Below, in pieces: positions 7,999-16,700 of a DNA stretch of 64,000 nucleotides. A program made the translations under genes and the position numbers. Positions within the stretch are counted from its first letter, which is position 1. Each line of letters starts with the position of its first letter. This DNA is from CAZOJJ01 sp964580105 (lineage in GTDB: Bacteria; Bacteroidota; Rhodothermia; Rhodothermales; Rubricoccaceae): contig CAZOJJ010000001.1 of NCBI GenBank assembly GCA_964580105.1, positions 185,943 through 249,942 of the forward strand, read 5' to 3'. The notes under the pieces were generated by a model, which saw nothing but the letters and a program-made list of their open reading frames with translations, searched no databases and was not told where the DNA came from.

Positions 7999-8466
7999 TT
8001 ACTGGAAGCAGCCGCCCGGCGGGCATTGCGTGATCGGGAACGAGATGGTCACCGTCTGCCCGGCGGGAATGGAAACCGGGGTGAACTGCGGCGACGACCC
8101 CGAGAGCGTTCCGTAGATGCCGTAGAAGTCGCCCGTGTCGCCGATCGCCTGGTTGTTGTTGTTGTCCTTCCAGGCCTCCATGAAGTACGTGCCGGGGACG
8201 ATGTTGGCGATCGTGTAGTTGCCGTTGGCGTCCGCGGCAGTCTGATACGCGAACGAGTCGTTGAAGTAGTCAACGATGCTGGCAAACAGCGCGACGCGGG
8301 TGTTCGCGACCGAGCCGTTGGTGCCCGGCGGGAGCGAGATGACGCCAGTCAGGGTTCCCGTCGTAGCGGGCGGCGGCGGCGGCGGCGTAGTCTCAGCGGA
8401 GTCGCAAGCAGCCAAGACGAGGGCGAAGAGCGCGAAAGCGCTCAGGCGGAGAAACGAGGCCTTCAT
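7999..8466 (-). CDS. Small lipoprotein with a carboxypeptidase-regulatory-like beta-sandwich domain
   Basis: The 155-residue product starts MKASFLRLSAFALFALVLAAC; the lipobox Cys is residue 21 and is followed by a Pro-rich linker (TTPPPPPP). The remaining 120 residues (TGTLTGVISLPPG, NGNYTIANIVPGTYFMEAWK, DNNNNQAIGDTGDFYGIYG) look like a transthyretin-type or starch-binding-like fold often found in surface lipoproteins. The Asp/Asn-rich segment could bind calcium. Function is unknown; a surface-exposed or periplasmic role is inferred. The frame is open for 42 codons upstream of the ATG, but that part is not protein-like. The gene diverges from the sigma factor gene. Confidence 0.8.
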   Translation of the reverse strand: MKASFLRLSAFALFALVLAACDSAETTPPPPPPATTGTLTGVISLPPGTNGSVANTRVALFASIVDYFNDSFAYQTAADANGNYTIANIVPGTYFMEAWKDNNNNQAIGDTGDFYGIYGTLSGSSPQFTPVSIPAGQTVTISFPITQCPPGGCFQ

Positions 8467-8832
8467 AGGAGTAACGGGGTGAGGGGAGAGAAAGACGCCC
8501 GGCTTCGGCCGGACGCAGCCGGTGGACAGCCAGGACCTGACAACGTCCGGTGCCTGACCGAGCAGAGAGCACGGCACGTCCGCTCCGCACACTCAACGGC
8601 TCGACGTCGCGACCCGAGCCCGGACCTCCGCGTCCCCACCATCGAGGTAGGAGCGGGAAGGTGAGGGTGGAGAGCGGTTGCACAGGGAGGAACGTCGTTT
8701 CGGCCGCGATCGGCTCACGCCCTTTTTTCCGTGCGGCCCCCCGCATCTCCAACAGGAGCCCCGCTCCGGCCGCCTCGTTGCACGGTCCCGGGCGGCGTCC
8801 TATCATGCGCCCACACCGGCGCTCTCGGCATC
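8467..8832. other. Intergenic region between divergent lipoprotein and sigma-factor genes
   Basis: These 366 bases hold no gene I can support. Visible are a CCGGCTTCGGCCGG hairpin near the lipoprotein start, a T6 run near 8720 without a convincing stem, and a well-formed promoter for the sigma factor at 8778-8806. Confidence 0.7.
8778..8806 (+). promoter_or_regulatory. Sigma-70-type promoter TTGCAC-N17-TATCAT
   Basis: TTGCAC and TATCAT are separated by exactly 17 bases, and the -10 box starts 32 bases before the sigma-factor ATG. This is the best two-box promoter in the window. Confidence 0.6.
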
Positions 8833-9426
8833 ATGACGGGTCCTTCCTCCCACGACGTGACGATCCTCTTGGACCAGGCCCGCGACGGCGATCCCTCGGC
8901 GTTCGACCGCCTGCTCCCCCTCGTCTACGACGAGCTCCACCGTCTCGCGCACCGCCAGCGCAACCGCCAGCGCGCCTCCGAGACGCTCAACACAACGGCT
9001 CTCGTCCACGAGGCCTACGAGAAGCTGGCCCGCCAGCGCGACCGCGCCGGCGACGAGGCCCGCCTCGGGTGGAACGACCGCGCCCACTTCTTCCGCGTCG
9101 CCGCCAAGGCGATGCGCCAGATCCTCGTGGACCACGCCCGCGCCCGGCGGGCCCAGAAGCGCGGGGGCGACGACGTGCCCATCGCGCTCGACGCCGTGCC
9201 CCTGGCCGCCGAGGAGCGCGCCGACGAGATCCTCGCGCTCGACGAGGCGCTCACCTGCCTGGCCGGCCTCGACGCCCGCCAGGCCGAGGTCGTCGAGCTC
9301 CGCTACTTCGTCGGGCTCACCATCGAGGAGGCGGCCGAGGTGCTCGGCCTCTCACCCGCGACGGTCAAACGGGAGTGGACCGCCGCCCGCGCCTGGCTCC
9401 ACCGCGCCATGACCGCCCCCCCGTGA
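8833..9426 (+). CDS. ECF-type RNA polymerase sigma factor (TIGR02999-like)
   Basis: This 197-residue sigma factor has region 2 (FDRLLPLVYDELHRLAHRQR, then LNTTALVHEAYEKLARQ, and HFFRVAAKAMRQILVDHARA) and region 4 (AEVVELRYFVGLTIEEAAEVLGLSPATVKREW). LVHEAY and FFRVAAKAMRQILVDHARAR are hallmarks of the ECF group that is usually encoded beside Ser/Thr kinases. It is followed by such a kinase with a GTGA overlap, so the two are translationally coupled. No anti-sigma gene is adjacent; the kinase may take the control role, which is inference from context. The start at 8833 places the gene just behind the promoter at 8778-8806. Confidence 0.93.
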   Translation: MTGPSSHDVTILLDQARDGDPSAFDRLLPLVYDELHRLAHRQRNRQRASETLNTTALVHEAYEKLARQRDRAGDEARLGWNDRAHFFRVAAKAMRQILVDHARARRAQKRGGDDVPIALDAVPLAAEERADEILALDEALTCLAGLDARQAEVVELRYFVGLTIEEAAEVLGLSPATVKREWTAARAWLHRAMTAPP

Positions 9427-11801
9427 GCGGCGGCGTGCCCGATACGGCCCGGTACGCCCGCGTCAAAGCCCTCTTCCTCGACGCCCTCGACCAGCCCTCC
9501 ACCGCCCGCGCCACGTGGCTCGCCGCCGCCTGCGACGACCCCGCCCTCCGCGACGAGGTCGCCACCCTCCTGGCCGCCCACGACGACGCCGAGGGCAGCG
9601 GCCGGCTCGACCGCCCGCTGTTCGACCGGCCCACCGCCGATCCCGCCGACGCTCGCGACTACTGGGCCGGACGGATGGTCGGCCCCTGGCGCCTCGCCGA
9701 GCGGCTCGGCGCGGGCGGGATGGGCACGGTCTACCGCGCCGAGCGCGCCGACGGCACCTACGAGCGGACCGTCGCGGTGAAGCTGCTCCGGCCGGGGAAC
9801 GACATCGAGGCGCTGGCGGGCCGCCTCCGCGCCGAGCGCCGGCTGCTGGCCCGGCTGGAGCACCCGCTCATCGCCCGGCTCTACGACGGCGGCGTGACCG
9901 AGGACGGGCTGCCCTACCTCGCCATGGAGCTCGTCCACGGCGAGCCGGTCACGGCCTACGCCGAGGCGCGCGGGCTCGGCGTGGAGGCGCGGCTGCGGCT
10001 GTTCCGGCAGGTCTGCGAGGCGGTGGCCTACGCCCACCGCGCGCTCGTCGTCCACCGCGACCTCAAGCCGTCCAACGTGCTCGTGACGGAGGAGGACGGG
10101 AGGCCGAACGTCAAGCTCCTCGACTTCGGCATCGCCAAGCTCCTCGACGCCCGCGGCGAGGACACCAGCCGGGATTTCACGCCCACGACGGCCGCGCTGA
10201 CCCCGGCGTACGCCGCGCCGGAGCAGGTCCGCGGCCGCCCCGCCACGACGGCCACCGACGTCTACAGCCTCGGCGTCCTCCTCTACGAGCTGCTCGTCGG
10301 GCAGCGGCCGTACGACCTCGCGGGGCAGAGCCCGGCCGAGGTCGAGCGCCTCGTGTGCGAGGCCGAGCCCGAGCGGCCCTCGGTGGCGGCCGCCTCGCCG
10401 CGGCTGCGGGGCGACCTCGACACCATCGTGATGAAGGCGCTGGCGAAGGAGCCGGACCGCCGCTACCCCACGGCCGACGCCCTCAGCGAGGACCTCCGTC
10501 GGTACCTCGACGGGCTCCCCGTCCGCGCCCGCCCGGCCACGGCCGGATACCGGATGGGCAAGTTCGTGCGGCGGCACCGCGTCAGCGTGGCGGCGGCGGG
10601 GACGGTGCTCCTGGCGCTCGTCGGCGGGCTCGGCACGGCGCTGTGGCAGGCCCACGAAGCGCACGAGGCGGCGGCCCTCGCCGGGCGACGGTTCGACACC
10701 GCCCGCGAGGCCGCCCGCGCCCTCATCTTCGACGTGCACGACGCCGTCGAGACCCTGCCCGGCTCCACGCCCGTCCGCGAGGTCATCGTCTCCCGCGCCC
10801 TCGACTACCTCGACCGCCTCACCCTGGAAGCCGGCGACGACGCGACGCTCCGCCTCGACCTCGCCCAGGCGTACCTCCGCGTCGGCAACGTCCAGGGCAA
10901 CCCCAACAACAGCAACCTCGGGCGCCTCCAGGACGCCCTCACCAGCTACCGGCGCGGCCTCGCCCTCCTCCCCGCCCGGACGCCGGCCGACAGCCTCGGC
11001 CTCGCCGTCACCCACCTCCGGGCCGTCCTCCTCGAAAAGCTCGGCGACGTCTACGCCCACCTCGGGCGGCCCGACTCCGCCCTCGCCCACTTCGACCGCG
11101 CCCGCGCCCTCTTCCGGCAGAACGCCGAGGCGGACCCGGACAACCCCGACCGGCTCGTCGCCCTCGCCATCGGGCACCTCAAGCGGGGCGACTACACCGG
11201 CAACCCGAACTTTCCCAACGCCGGCCGCCCCGCCGAGGCCCTCCCCTACTACCGGACGACCCTGGACCTCCTCTACCGCGTCCGCCGGCGCGACACGACC
11301 GACGTGCAGGCGACCCGGCTGATCGGCGTCGGCTACGAGCGGCTGGGCTCGATCTACTCGCTCGAGGGCGATTTCGCGCGGGCGCGCGAGGCCTACCGGG
11401 AATCCAAGGACATCCGGGACCGGCTCCACGCGGCCTTCCCGAACGACGCCGAGTTGCACCGGGACGCCGCCGTCGCGCACGAGAAGCTGGGGCTGACGTA
11501 TCAGGCCGAGGGCCGGCTGGAGGAGGCGCGGAGTGAGCTGGAGGCCGCCTACGCGGGCTACCTGGCGCTGGCGAAGGTGGACCCCCGCGACGTCAACGCG
11601 CAGGTCACGCTGGCCGTCAATGAGATGCAGCGTGGCGCGCTGATGGCCTCGCCGGACCTCCCCAGCTTCGGAGACCGGACCGCGGCGCGGGCGCTCTACC
11701 GCCGCGCACTCGACCGGCTCCGCGCCGTGACCGCGCTCGACTCGACCAACGCCCGCGTGCAGGCGCTGATGGCCGAGGCCGAGGCGGCGCTGGCGCGCTG
11801 A
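9423..11801 (+). CDS. Membrane Ser/Thr protein kinase with C-terminal TPR region
   Basis: The 792-residue protein has a cytoplasmic eukaryotic-like kinase domain at about 90-365: Gly loop GAGGMGTVY (96-104), Lys120 in VAVK, catalytic HRDLKPSN at 211-218, DFG at 234-236 and a clear APEQV. One membrane segment (about 384-402, VSVAAAGTVLLALVGGLGTAL) follows, then a predominantly helical region of some 380 residues with several TPR-like units (for example ALAHFDRARALFRQNAEADP). This is the layout of PknB-like TPR kinases that accompany ECF sigma factors. The GTG start at 9423 overlaps the sigma factor stop by four bases. The ligand sensed by the TPR part is unknown. Confidence 0.93.
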   Translation: MSGGVPDTARYARVKALFLDALDQPSTARATWLAAACDDPALRDEVATLLAAHDDAEGSGRLDRPLFDRPTADPADARDYWAGRMVGPWRLAERLGAGGMGTVYRAERADGTYERTVAVKLLRPGNDIEALAGRLRAERRLLARLEHPLIARLYDGGVTEDGLPYLAMELVHGEPVTAYAEARGLGVEARLRLFRQVCEAVAYAHRALVVHRDLKPSNVLVTEEDGRPNVKLLDFGIAKLLDARGEDTSRDFTPTTAALTPAYAAPEQVRGRPATTATDVYSLGVLLYELLVGQRPYDLAGQSPAEVERLVCEAEPERPSVAAASPRLRGDLDTIVMKALAKEPDRRYPTADALSEDLRRYLDGLPVRARPATAGYRMGKFVRRHRVSVAAAGTVLLALVGGLGTALWQAHEAHEAAALAGRRFDTAREAARALIFDVHDAVETLPGSTPVREVIVSRALDYLDRLTLEAGDDATLRLDLAQAYLRVGNVQGNPNNSNLGRLQDALTSYRRGLALLPARTPADSLGLAVTHLRAVLLEKLGDVYAHLGRPDSALAHFDRARALFRQNAEADPDNPDRLVALAIGHLKRGDYTGNPNFPNAGRPAEALPYYRTTLDLLYRVRRRDTTDVQATRLIGVGYERLGSIYSLEGDFARAREAYRESKDIRDRLHAAFPNDAELHRDAAVAHEKLGLTYQAEGRLEEARSELEAAYAGYLALAKVDPRDVNAQVTLAVNEMQRGALMASPDLPSFGDRTAARALYRRALDRLRAVTALDSTNARVQALMAEAEAALAR

Positions 11802-11848
11802 GGCCGCCGGCCGGAACGGGATGACGCGCCGTCGTCGGTCGGGTCCCG

Positions 11849-11856
11849 TAGCTTGG
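11849..11856 (+). promoter_or_regulatory. Candidate -10/-7 promoter element TAGCTTGG
   Basis: It lies 30 bases before the DUF2461 ATG and matches the recurrent TAnCTT word. No -35 box is obvious. Confidence 0.4.
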
Positions 11857-11878
11857 GCGCGGACCCATCCCCCACCCG

Positions 11879-12571
11879 ATGCTCCTCGACACGCTCCCGC
11901 CGTTCCCCGGCCTCCGCCCCGAGGCCTTCCAGTTCCTCCGCGACCTCAAGACGAACAACCGCCGCGACTGGTTCAAGCCCCGCAAGGCCGTCCTCGACGA
12001 CGAGTTGCTCGACCCGATCCGGTGCCTCGTGGTGCAGGTCGGCCGCGAGGCGTCGGCGCGGGGGCTCCCGCTCCACGGCGACCCTGCCCGGTCGCTCTTC
12101 CGCATCTACCGCGACACCCGGTTCTCGACGAACAAGGACCCGTACAAGACACACGTCGGCGCCACGCTCACGCGCAGCGGCGAGCGTGACGACCCCGGCG
12201 GGCTCTACGTCCACGTCGAGCCGGGCGGGTGCTTCCTGGCGGCCGGCTTCTGGGCGCCGCCGAAGGCACTCCTGACCGCCTGGCGCGAGCGGATCGCCGC
12301 CGATCCGCAGGGCTTCCTCGGCGTGGCCGAGGCGGTCGAAGGCGCCGGGCTGACGCTGACCACGCGGGAATCGCTCAAGCGGATGCCGCGCGGCTACGAG
12401 GCGCTGGCCGAGAGCCCGGCGGCCGCGTACCTCAAGTGGAAGGGCTGCATCGCCACGCAGGCGGTGGGCGAGGACGCGCTGATGACGCCCGCTTTCGCCG
12501 AGGACATGCTCGGGTTCGCCGAGGCGGCCCGGCCGCTGCTCGACTACGGCTGGCGCCTGGCGGACGGCTGA
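11879..12571 (+). CDS. DUF2461 family protein
   Basis: The 230-residue protein matches the DUF2461 (TIGR02453) family along its length: FQFLRDLKTNNRRDWFKPRK near the N-terminus, RIYRDTRFSTNKDPYKTH in the middle, then GGLYVHVEPGGCFLAAGFW and LKRMPRGYE. The biochemical function of the family is not established. No signal peptide or membrane segment is seen. The gene converges with the AP2-like gene, with only three bases between the two stop codons, so the transcripts must overlap. Confidence 0.92.
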   Translation: MLLDTLPPFPGLRPEAFQFLRDLKTNNRRDWFKPRKAVLDDELLDPIRCLVVQVGREASARGLPLHGDPARSLFRIYRDTRFSTNKDPYKTHVGATLTRSGERDDPGGLYVHVEPGGCFLAAGFWAPPKALLTAWRERIAADPQGFLGVAEAVEGAGLTLTTRESLKRMPRGYEALAESPAAAYLKWKGCIATQAVGEDALMTPAFAEDMLGFAEAARPLLDYGWRLADG

Positions 12572-12574
12572 CGC

Positions 12575-13303
12575 TCAGCCCCGCCCGAAGAGCGTGCTGG
12601 CGATGTGCTGGAGCGCCGACTCCTCCAGCTTGATCTCCTCTTCGGGCGTGAGCGGCCGGTCCGTCCTCCCGTTGCCCGAGGCGGAGCCGTTGGCGCCGGT
12701 CTTCAGCGCGCCGGGCTTCAGCGCGCCGTCCGCCTTCGCCTCGGCGGCCTGCGGCGTCTGCGGCGCGTTCGCGCGCGCCTCGGCCTCGATCTCGCGGCGG
12801 ATCTCGTCCATGAACGGCTCCTGCGCCTTGGCGAACATCACGTGGGGCTCCTCGACCGGCCGGCCCGCCGCCGTCCGCTCGCGGTAGAGCCGGAGGCACC
12901 CGTTCCAGAGCGCCCGCCGCAGCCCCCACTTCTCGACCGAGTACGAGGCCCCGCGCCGCCGGCCGTCGCCGTCCACCCAGTTGAGCTGGACGTACGTCTT
13001 GCCGCCGGCTCCCTTCCGCTCCTGCTTCTCCCGCACGCTCAGCCCGACGACGCCGGTGTTCGACCACGCCTTGCGCGGGCGCGAGTCCGGCGGAGGCAGC
13101 TCGCGGAGCAGCTCGTCGCGGTAGAGGACGGCCGCCTCCAGGGCGCCCTCGCGGCCGTCGAAGCGGGCGTCGGCGAAGAACTTCGAGAGCCGCTTGCCGT
13201 CGCGGCGGACGCGGACCTGCCAGCCGTGGGTGGGGTGCCGCCGGGGGTACTTCTCCGTCGGCTCGATGTCAATGCGGGTGATGTGGTGGGGCGTGTCGGC
13301 CAT
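12575..13303 (-). CDS. Protein with two tandem AP2-like DNA-binding modules (tentative)
   Basis: I recognise the pattern and not a specific gene. In this 242-residue protein, residues 27-68 (GWQVRVRRDGKRLSKFFADA, then GREGALEAAVLYRDELL) and 80-145 (SNTGVVGLSVREKQERKG, KTYVQLNWVDGDGRRRGASY, VEKWGLRRALWNGCLRLYRE) each look like a three-strand sheet plus helix of the AP2/ERF type found in some bacterial and phage proteins. The C-terminal 80 residues are Ala-rich and probably disordered, ending in an acidic helix. A nucleic-acid-binding role is plausible. Context (DUF2461, NifU, MutS2) gives no further clue. Confidence 0.6.
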   Translation of the reverse strand: MADTPHHITRIDIEPTEKYPRRHPTHGWQVRVRRDGKRLSKFFADARFDGREGALEAAVLYRDELLRELPPPDSRPRKAWSNTGVVGLSVREKQERKGAGGKTYVQLNWVDGDGRRRGASYSVEKWGLRRALWNGCLRLYRERTAAGRPVEEPHVMFAKAQEPFMDEIRREIEAEARANAPQTPQAAEAKADGALKPGALKTGANGSASGNGRTDRPLTPEEEIKLEESALQHIASTLFGRG

Positions 13304-13379
13304 CGGGTCGGGGCGCGATCCGGCGGGGCGAAATGACGGCGCCCCGACGGGCGGGGCGCGGAGGCGAAAGAGAAAAGGC

Positions 13380-13658
13380 CTAGGCGGCGGCCGAGGGCGA
13401 GACGGCCTCGACGCGGACCACCTCGGGAACCGCCCGCTTGATGGCCTGCTCGATGCCCGCGCGCAGGGTCATCATGCTCATCGGGCACGTGCCGCAGGCG
13501 CCGAGCAGTTCCAGCTCCACCACCATCTCGTCCGTCACGTTCTGGAGACGGACGGAGCCGCCGTCCGCCATGAGGTAGGGGCGGATCGAGTCCAGCGTCT
13601 CCTCGATGCGGCGGTGGAGGGCGGAGTCGGTGGGGTCGGCGAGCGGCGCGTCGGCCAT
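13380..13658 (-). CDS. NifU C-terminal-domain protein (Fe-S cluster carrier, NfuA/Nfu type)
   Basis: The 92-residue protein is a stand-alone NifU C-terminal domain: RRIEETLDSIRPYLMADGGSV at 16-36 and the CxxC cluster site GACGTCPMSMMTLRAGIE in the middle. Such proteins receive a 4Fe-4S cluster and hand it to apo-enzymes in the cytoplasm. The length fits single-domain Nfu proteins. A TATCTTCC element is 26 bases upstream. The Ala-rich tail (SPSAAA) is unremarkable. Confidence 0.93.
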   Translation of the reverse strand: MADAPLADPTDSALHRRIEETLDSIRPYLMADGGSVRLQNVTDEMVVELELLGACGTCPMSMMTLRAGIEQAIKRAVPEVVRVEAVSPSAAA

Positions 13659-13683
13659 GACGGCAGAGGGTGGCTAGGCAGGC

Positions 13684-13691
13684 GGAAGATA
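13684..13691 (-). promoter_or_regulatory. Candidate -10/-7 promoter element TATCTTCC
   Basis: On the minus strand, TATCTTCCG ends 26 bases before the NifU-domain ATG. It is one of the clearest copies of the recurrent TAnCTT word. Confidence 0.45.
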
Positions 13692-13810
13692 CGCACCGCC
13701 GGGCAGATCGGATTCGGGAGGATGGGATGAAGGCGGGGGCGAGGACAGCGGCCGGAAGTCCGACGGCAGAGGGATCGAGGCGGCGGGCCTCGGGGCCACC
13801 GTCGACCGGG

Positions 13811-16276
13811 CTAGCGCAGGGCCACGACCGTCACGCCGTCGCCGCCCTGGTTCCAGGGTGCGGAGTCGAACGAGGCCACGTCGGCGCGGCCGGCGAGGTG
13901 CTCGCGGATGGCCTGGCGGAGGGCACCCGTCCCTTTGCCGTGCAGGATCTCCAGGCTCGGCGCGCTCGCCGCGACGGCCTCGTCCACGAGCCGCATCACC
14001 TCGGGCACGGCCTCCTCGACGCGCTGCCCGCGCACGTCGATCCGCGTGCGGACGCGCATGATCGGGAGGGCGGCGTCGCGCTCGGGCTGCGGCGCTTTGA
14101 TCTCGACGCGCTGCGGGCGCGGGCCGCCCACCTTCGTGAGCCGGCTCAACCTGGCCCGCGTCTTCATCGGGCCGAAGGCCACGAGCGCCTCCCGCGCGCC
14201 GACCTCGATGACCTCGCCCGTGGCCGTGCCGTCGTCGAGGCGGACCTGGTCGCCGGGCTGGATCGGGCCGCTCGGGGCAGGCGCGGCGCGCTCGGGGCGG
14301 GCCGTCCGGACGCGCTTCTCGGTGCGGCGCTCGACGTTCTTCTTCCGCCGCCGGATCGTCTCGCGCGTCTCCTCCAGCCGCGCGCGCGCGGCTTTCGTCG
14401 CCTCGCGCTCGGCCTCGGCCTCGCGGATCTCGCGGATGGTGAGTTCGACGGCGGCGTTCGCCTCCTTGACGATCTGCTCGGCCTGGGCGAGGGCCTCGGC
14501 GCGGAGCCGGTCGCGGTCGGCGCGGAGGCGGTCGAGGCGCTGCTCGTAGTCGGCCTGGAGGCGCTCGGCCTCGGCGGCGCGGCGCTCGGCCTCGGCCAGC
14601 CGCTCGGCCGCCTGCTGCGAGCGCGCCTCAAAGTCGTCGATGAGGTCTTCGAGTGCCGTCTTGCCCTCGCCCACGAGCCGCCGCGCCTCGCCCACCACGG
14701 CCGCGTCGAGGCCGACGCGCGCGGCGATTTCGAAGGCGTACGACGAGCCCGGGACGCCCGCGCGGAAGCGGTACGTCGGCGCGAGCGTCTCGCGGTCGAA
14801 CTCCATCGAGCCGTTCTCGACGCCGTCGGCGGCGTGGGCGAAGGCTTTGAGCGTGCCGTGGTGCGTCGTCGCGATGGTGCGGGCGCCCGCCTCGGTGAGC
14901 CGGCGGAGGACGGCCTCGGCGAGGGCGCCGCCCTCGGCCGGGTCGGTGCCCGTGCCCGCCTCGTCAATGAGCACGAGCGAGCGGCCGTCGGCGTCGGCCA
15001 GCATCCGGCGGATGTTCTGCAGGTGGCTCGTGAACGTCGAGAGGTCGTCCTGGATGGACTGCTGGTCGCCGAGGTCCACGAACAGCCGCGTGAAGAGCGG
15101 AAGCGAGGTGCCCGGCGCGGCCGGGATCGGCAGGCCGCACTGCACCATGAGCGCGAGGAGCCCGACCGTCTTCATCGCCACCGACTTCCCGCCCGCGTTG
15201 GGCCCGGTGATGACGAGTGTCCGATAATCCGCCCCCAGTTCGACGCTGAGCGGGACGACCGCCCGGCGCTCGGCCGCTTCCCCCTCGGCAGTACGGCGCT
15301 CGGCCTCGCGGCGGACGTGGAGGAGCAGCACGGGGTTCCGGGCGCGGACGAGGCGGATCACCCCCTCGTCGTTCAGCTCGGGCACGAGGGCCTCGGTCTC
15401 GTTGCCGAGGCGGGCGACGGCGGCGAGGGCATCCAGCCGGCCGAGGGCCTCCAGGCTCGCCTCGAGGTCCACGCGGTGGGCGCGGACGTGGCCGGAGACC
15501 TCGCGCAGGATGCGCTCGACCTCGCGGCGGCGCTCGGCCTCCAACTCGCGGATCTCGTTGTTGAGATCGAGCACGGACGCCGGCTCGATGTAGACGGTCT
15601 GCCCGGACGCCGACACGTCGTGGACGAACCCCTGCACCTTCCGCTTGGCCTCGGCGCGGACGGGGATCACGGCGCGCCCGCCGCGGATGGTCGGCTGCTC
15701 CTCCGTCGCCCAGCCCTCCGCGATGGCCTGGCGGAGTGCGCGCATCAGCGTTTCGCGGAGGCGGCCCTGGCGGTCGGCGAGGGTGCGCGTGAGGCGGAGG
15801 AGCGCCGGGCTCGCGTCGTCCTTGACGCGGCCCTGGTCGTCCACCGTCCGGCCGATGTGGTCTTCGAGCGCCTTCAGCGGCACGATGTGTTCCGCAGCGC
15901 GCCCGAGGCCGGGGTACTTCGCCCGCCGCGCCTTGAGGTAGTCGTGGACGGCCCGCAGCGTGGCGAGCACGCGGCCGACGGCGTAGAGGGCCTCGCCGTC
16001 CACGTAGCTGGCCTTCGGCGCGAGGCGCTGGAGGACGGGCCGCACGTCGTCGGCGCCACCCAGCGGAAACGGGTCGTCGAAGCCGAGGACGGCCTGCATC
16101 TCGCCCGCGCGAGCGAGGCGGGCTTCGACCTCGGCACGGTCGGTGGAGGGCGCCAGCGCAGCGAGGCGTTCGCGGCCGTAGGGCGTCCGGGCGTGCTCGT
16201 CCAGCCGGGCGCGGAGCACGTCGAAGCCGAGGCGGTGCTCAGCGTCGGAGGGAAAGAGGGCGAGGGCGTCGTTCAT
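13811..16276 (-). CDS. mutS2: MutS2 family endonuclease / ribosome-collision factor
   Basis: The 821-residue length and domain order fit MutS2. A core/lever region covers about 1-330, the ABC ATPase has Walker A GPNAGGKS at 358-365 and Walker B SLVLIDEAGTGTDP, a long Ala/Arg/Glu-rich coiled coil runs at about 520-640, and a C-terminal Smr nuclease domain has DVRGQRVEEA and LEILHGKGTGALR. There is no mismatch-recognition domain I, as expected for MutS2. The family suppresses recombination and, in some bacteria, rescues or splits collided ribosomes. It lies 16 bases after the Doc-like toxin gene in the same direction. Confidence 0.95.
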   Translation of the reverse strand: MNDALALFPSDAEHRLGFDVLRARLDEHARTPYGRERLAALAPSTDRAEVEARLARAGEMQAVLGFDDPFPLGGADDVRPVLQRLAPKASYVDGEALYAVGRVLATLRAVHDYLKARRAKYPGLGRAAEHIVPLKALEDHIGRTVDDQGRVKDDASPALLRLTRTLADRQGRLRETLMRALRQAIAEGWATEEQPTIRGGRAVIPVRAEAKRKVQGFVHDVSASGQTVYIEPASVLDLNNEIRELEAERRREVERILREVSGHVRAHRVDLEASLEALGRLDALAAVARLGNETEALVPELNDEGVIRLVRARNPVLLLHVRREAERRTAEGEAAERRAVVPLSVELGADYRTLVITGPNAGGKSVAMKTVGLLALMVQCGLPIPAAPGTSLPLFTRLFVDLGDQQSIQDDLSTFTSHLQNIRRMLADADGRSLVLIDEAGTGTDPAEGGALAEAVLRRLTEAGARTIATTHHGTLKAFAHAADGVENGSMEFDRETLAPTYRFRAGVPGSSYAFEIAARVGLDAAVVGEARRLVGEGKTALEDLIDDFEARSQQAAERLAEAERRAAEAERLQADYEQRLDRLRADRDRLRAEALAQAEQIVKEANAAVELTIREIREAEAEREATKAARARLEETRETIRRRKKNVERRTEKRVRTARPERAAPAPSGPIQPGDQVRLDDGTATGEVIEVGAREALVAFGPMKTRARLSRLTKVGGPRPQRVEIKAPQPERDAALPIMRVRTRIDVRGQRVEEAVPEVMRLVDEAVAASAPSLEILHGKGTGALRQAIREHLAGRADVASFDSAPWNQGGDGVTVVALR

Positions 16277-16292
16277 CGGGCGGTAGAACGCA

Positions 16293-16700
16293 TCACGCGC
16301 CAGACTTTTCCCCCGCCGGCGTGATGGAACGGCGAATCCACACCGCCAGCGCGGCCTCGTCGAGCTCGCCCGCCGCCACGCCGCGCATCACCGTGACCGC
16401 CTCCACCTCGGGCGCCACGAGGCGCCGGCCGTTGATCTGCAGAAAGACGGCGAGTGCGACGAACCCGACGCGCTTGTTGCCGTCGAGGTAGCCGTGGTTG
16501 CGAGCGAGCCCGAACCCGTAGGCCGCTGCCAGATCGGCGAGGTCGGCCTCGGGATCGTAGGTCCACTTCTGCCTGGGACGGGCCAGCGCGGATTCGATGG
16601 CGCCCTCATCCCGGATGCCGGGAAGCCCACCGTGGCGCTGGATCTCCCGGTTGTGAAGCTCATCGCCGACCCGGCGCGACAGCCAGCGCGGCTCGTCCAT
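16293..16700 (-). CDS. Doc/Fic-family toxin of a type II toxin-antitoxin pair
   Basis: The 135-residue product has the Fic/Doc core NHGYLDGNKRVGF at 68-80, with the catalytic His69 and DGNKR, and the N-terminal GLPGIRDEGAIESALARPRQ typical of death-on-curing proteins. Doc-type enzymes phosphorylate EF-Tu; this is family knowledge. The antitoxin gene lies immediately upstream and its TGA overlaps the ATG at 16700 by one base; a GTG at 16703 would give a four-base overlap. Neutralisation by the AbrB-type partner is inferred from the gene order. Confidence 0.9.
   Translation of the reverse strand: MDEPRWLSRRVGDELHNREIQRHGGLPGIRDEGAIESALARPRQKWTYDPEADLADLAAAYGFGLARNHGYLDGNKRVGFVALAVFLQINGRRLVAPEVEAVTVMRGVAAGELDEAALAVWIRRSITPAGEKSGA

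Noticed and set aside
8700..8730. Intrinsic terminator at the T6 run before the sigma factor
   Set aside because: No stable stem directly precedes the T run, and no gene ends there.
13670..16324. A plus-strand frame of 884 codons opposite mutS2
   Set aside because: It mirrors mutS2, which has all expected motifs; the antisense translation has none.
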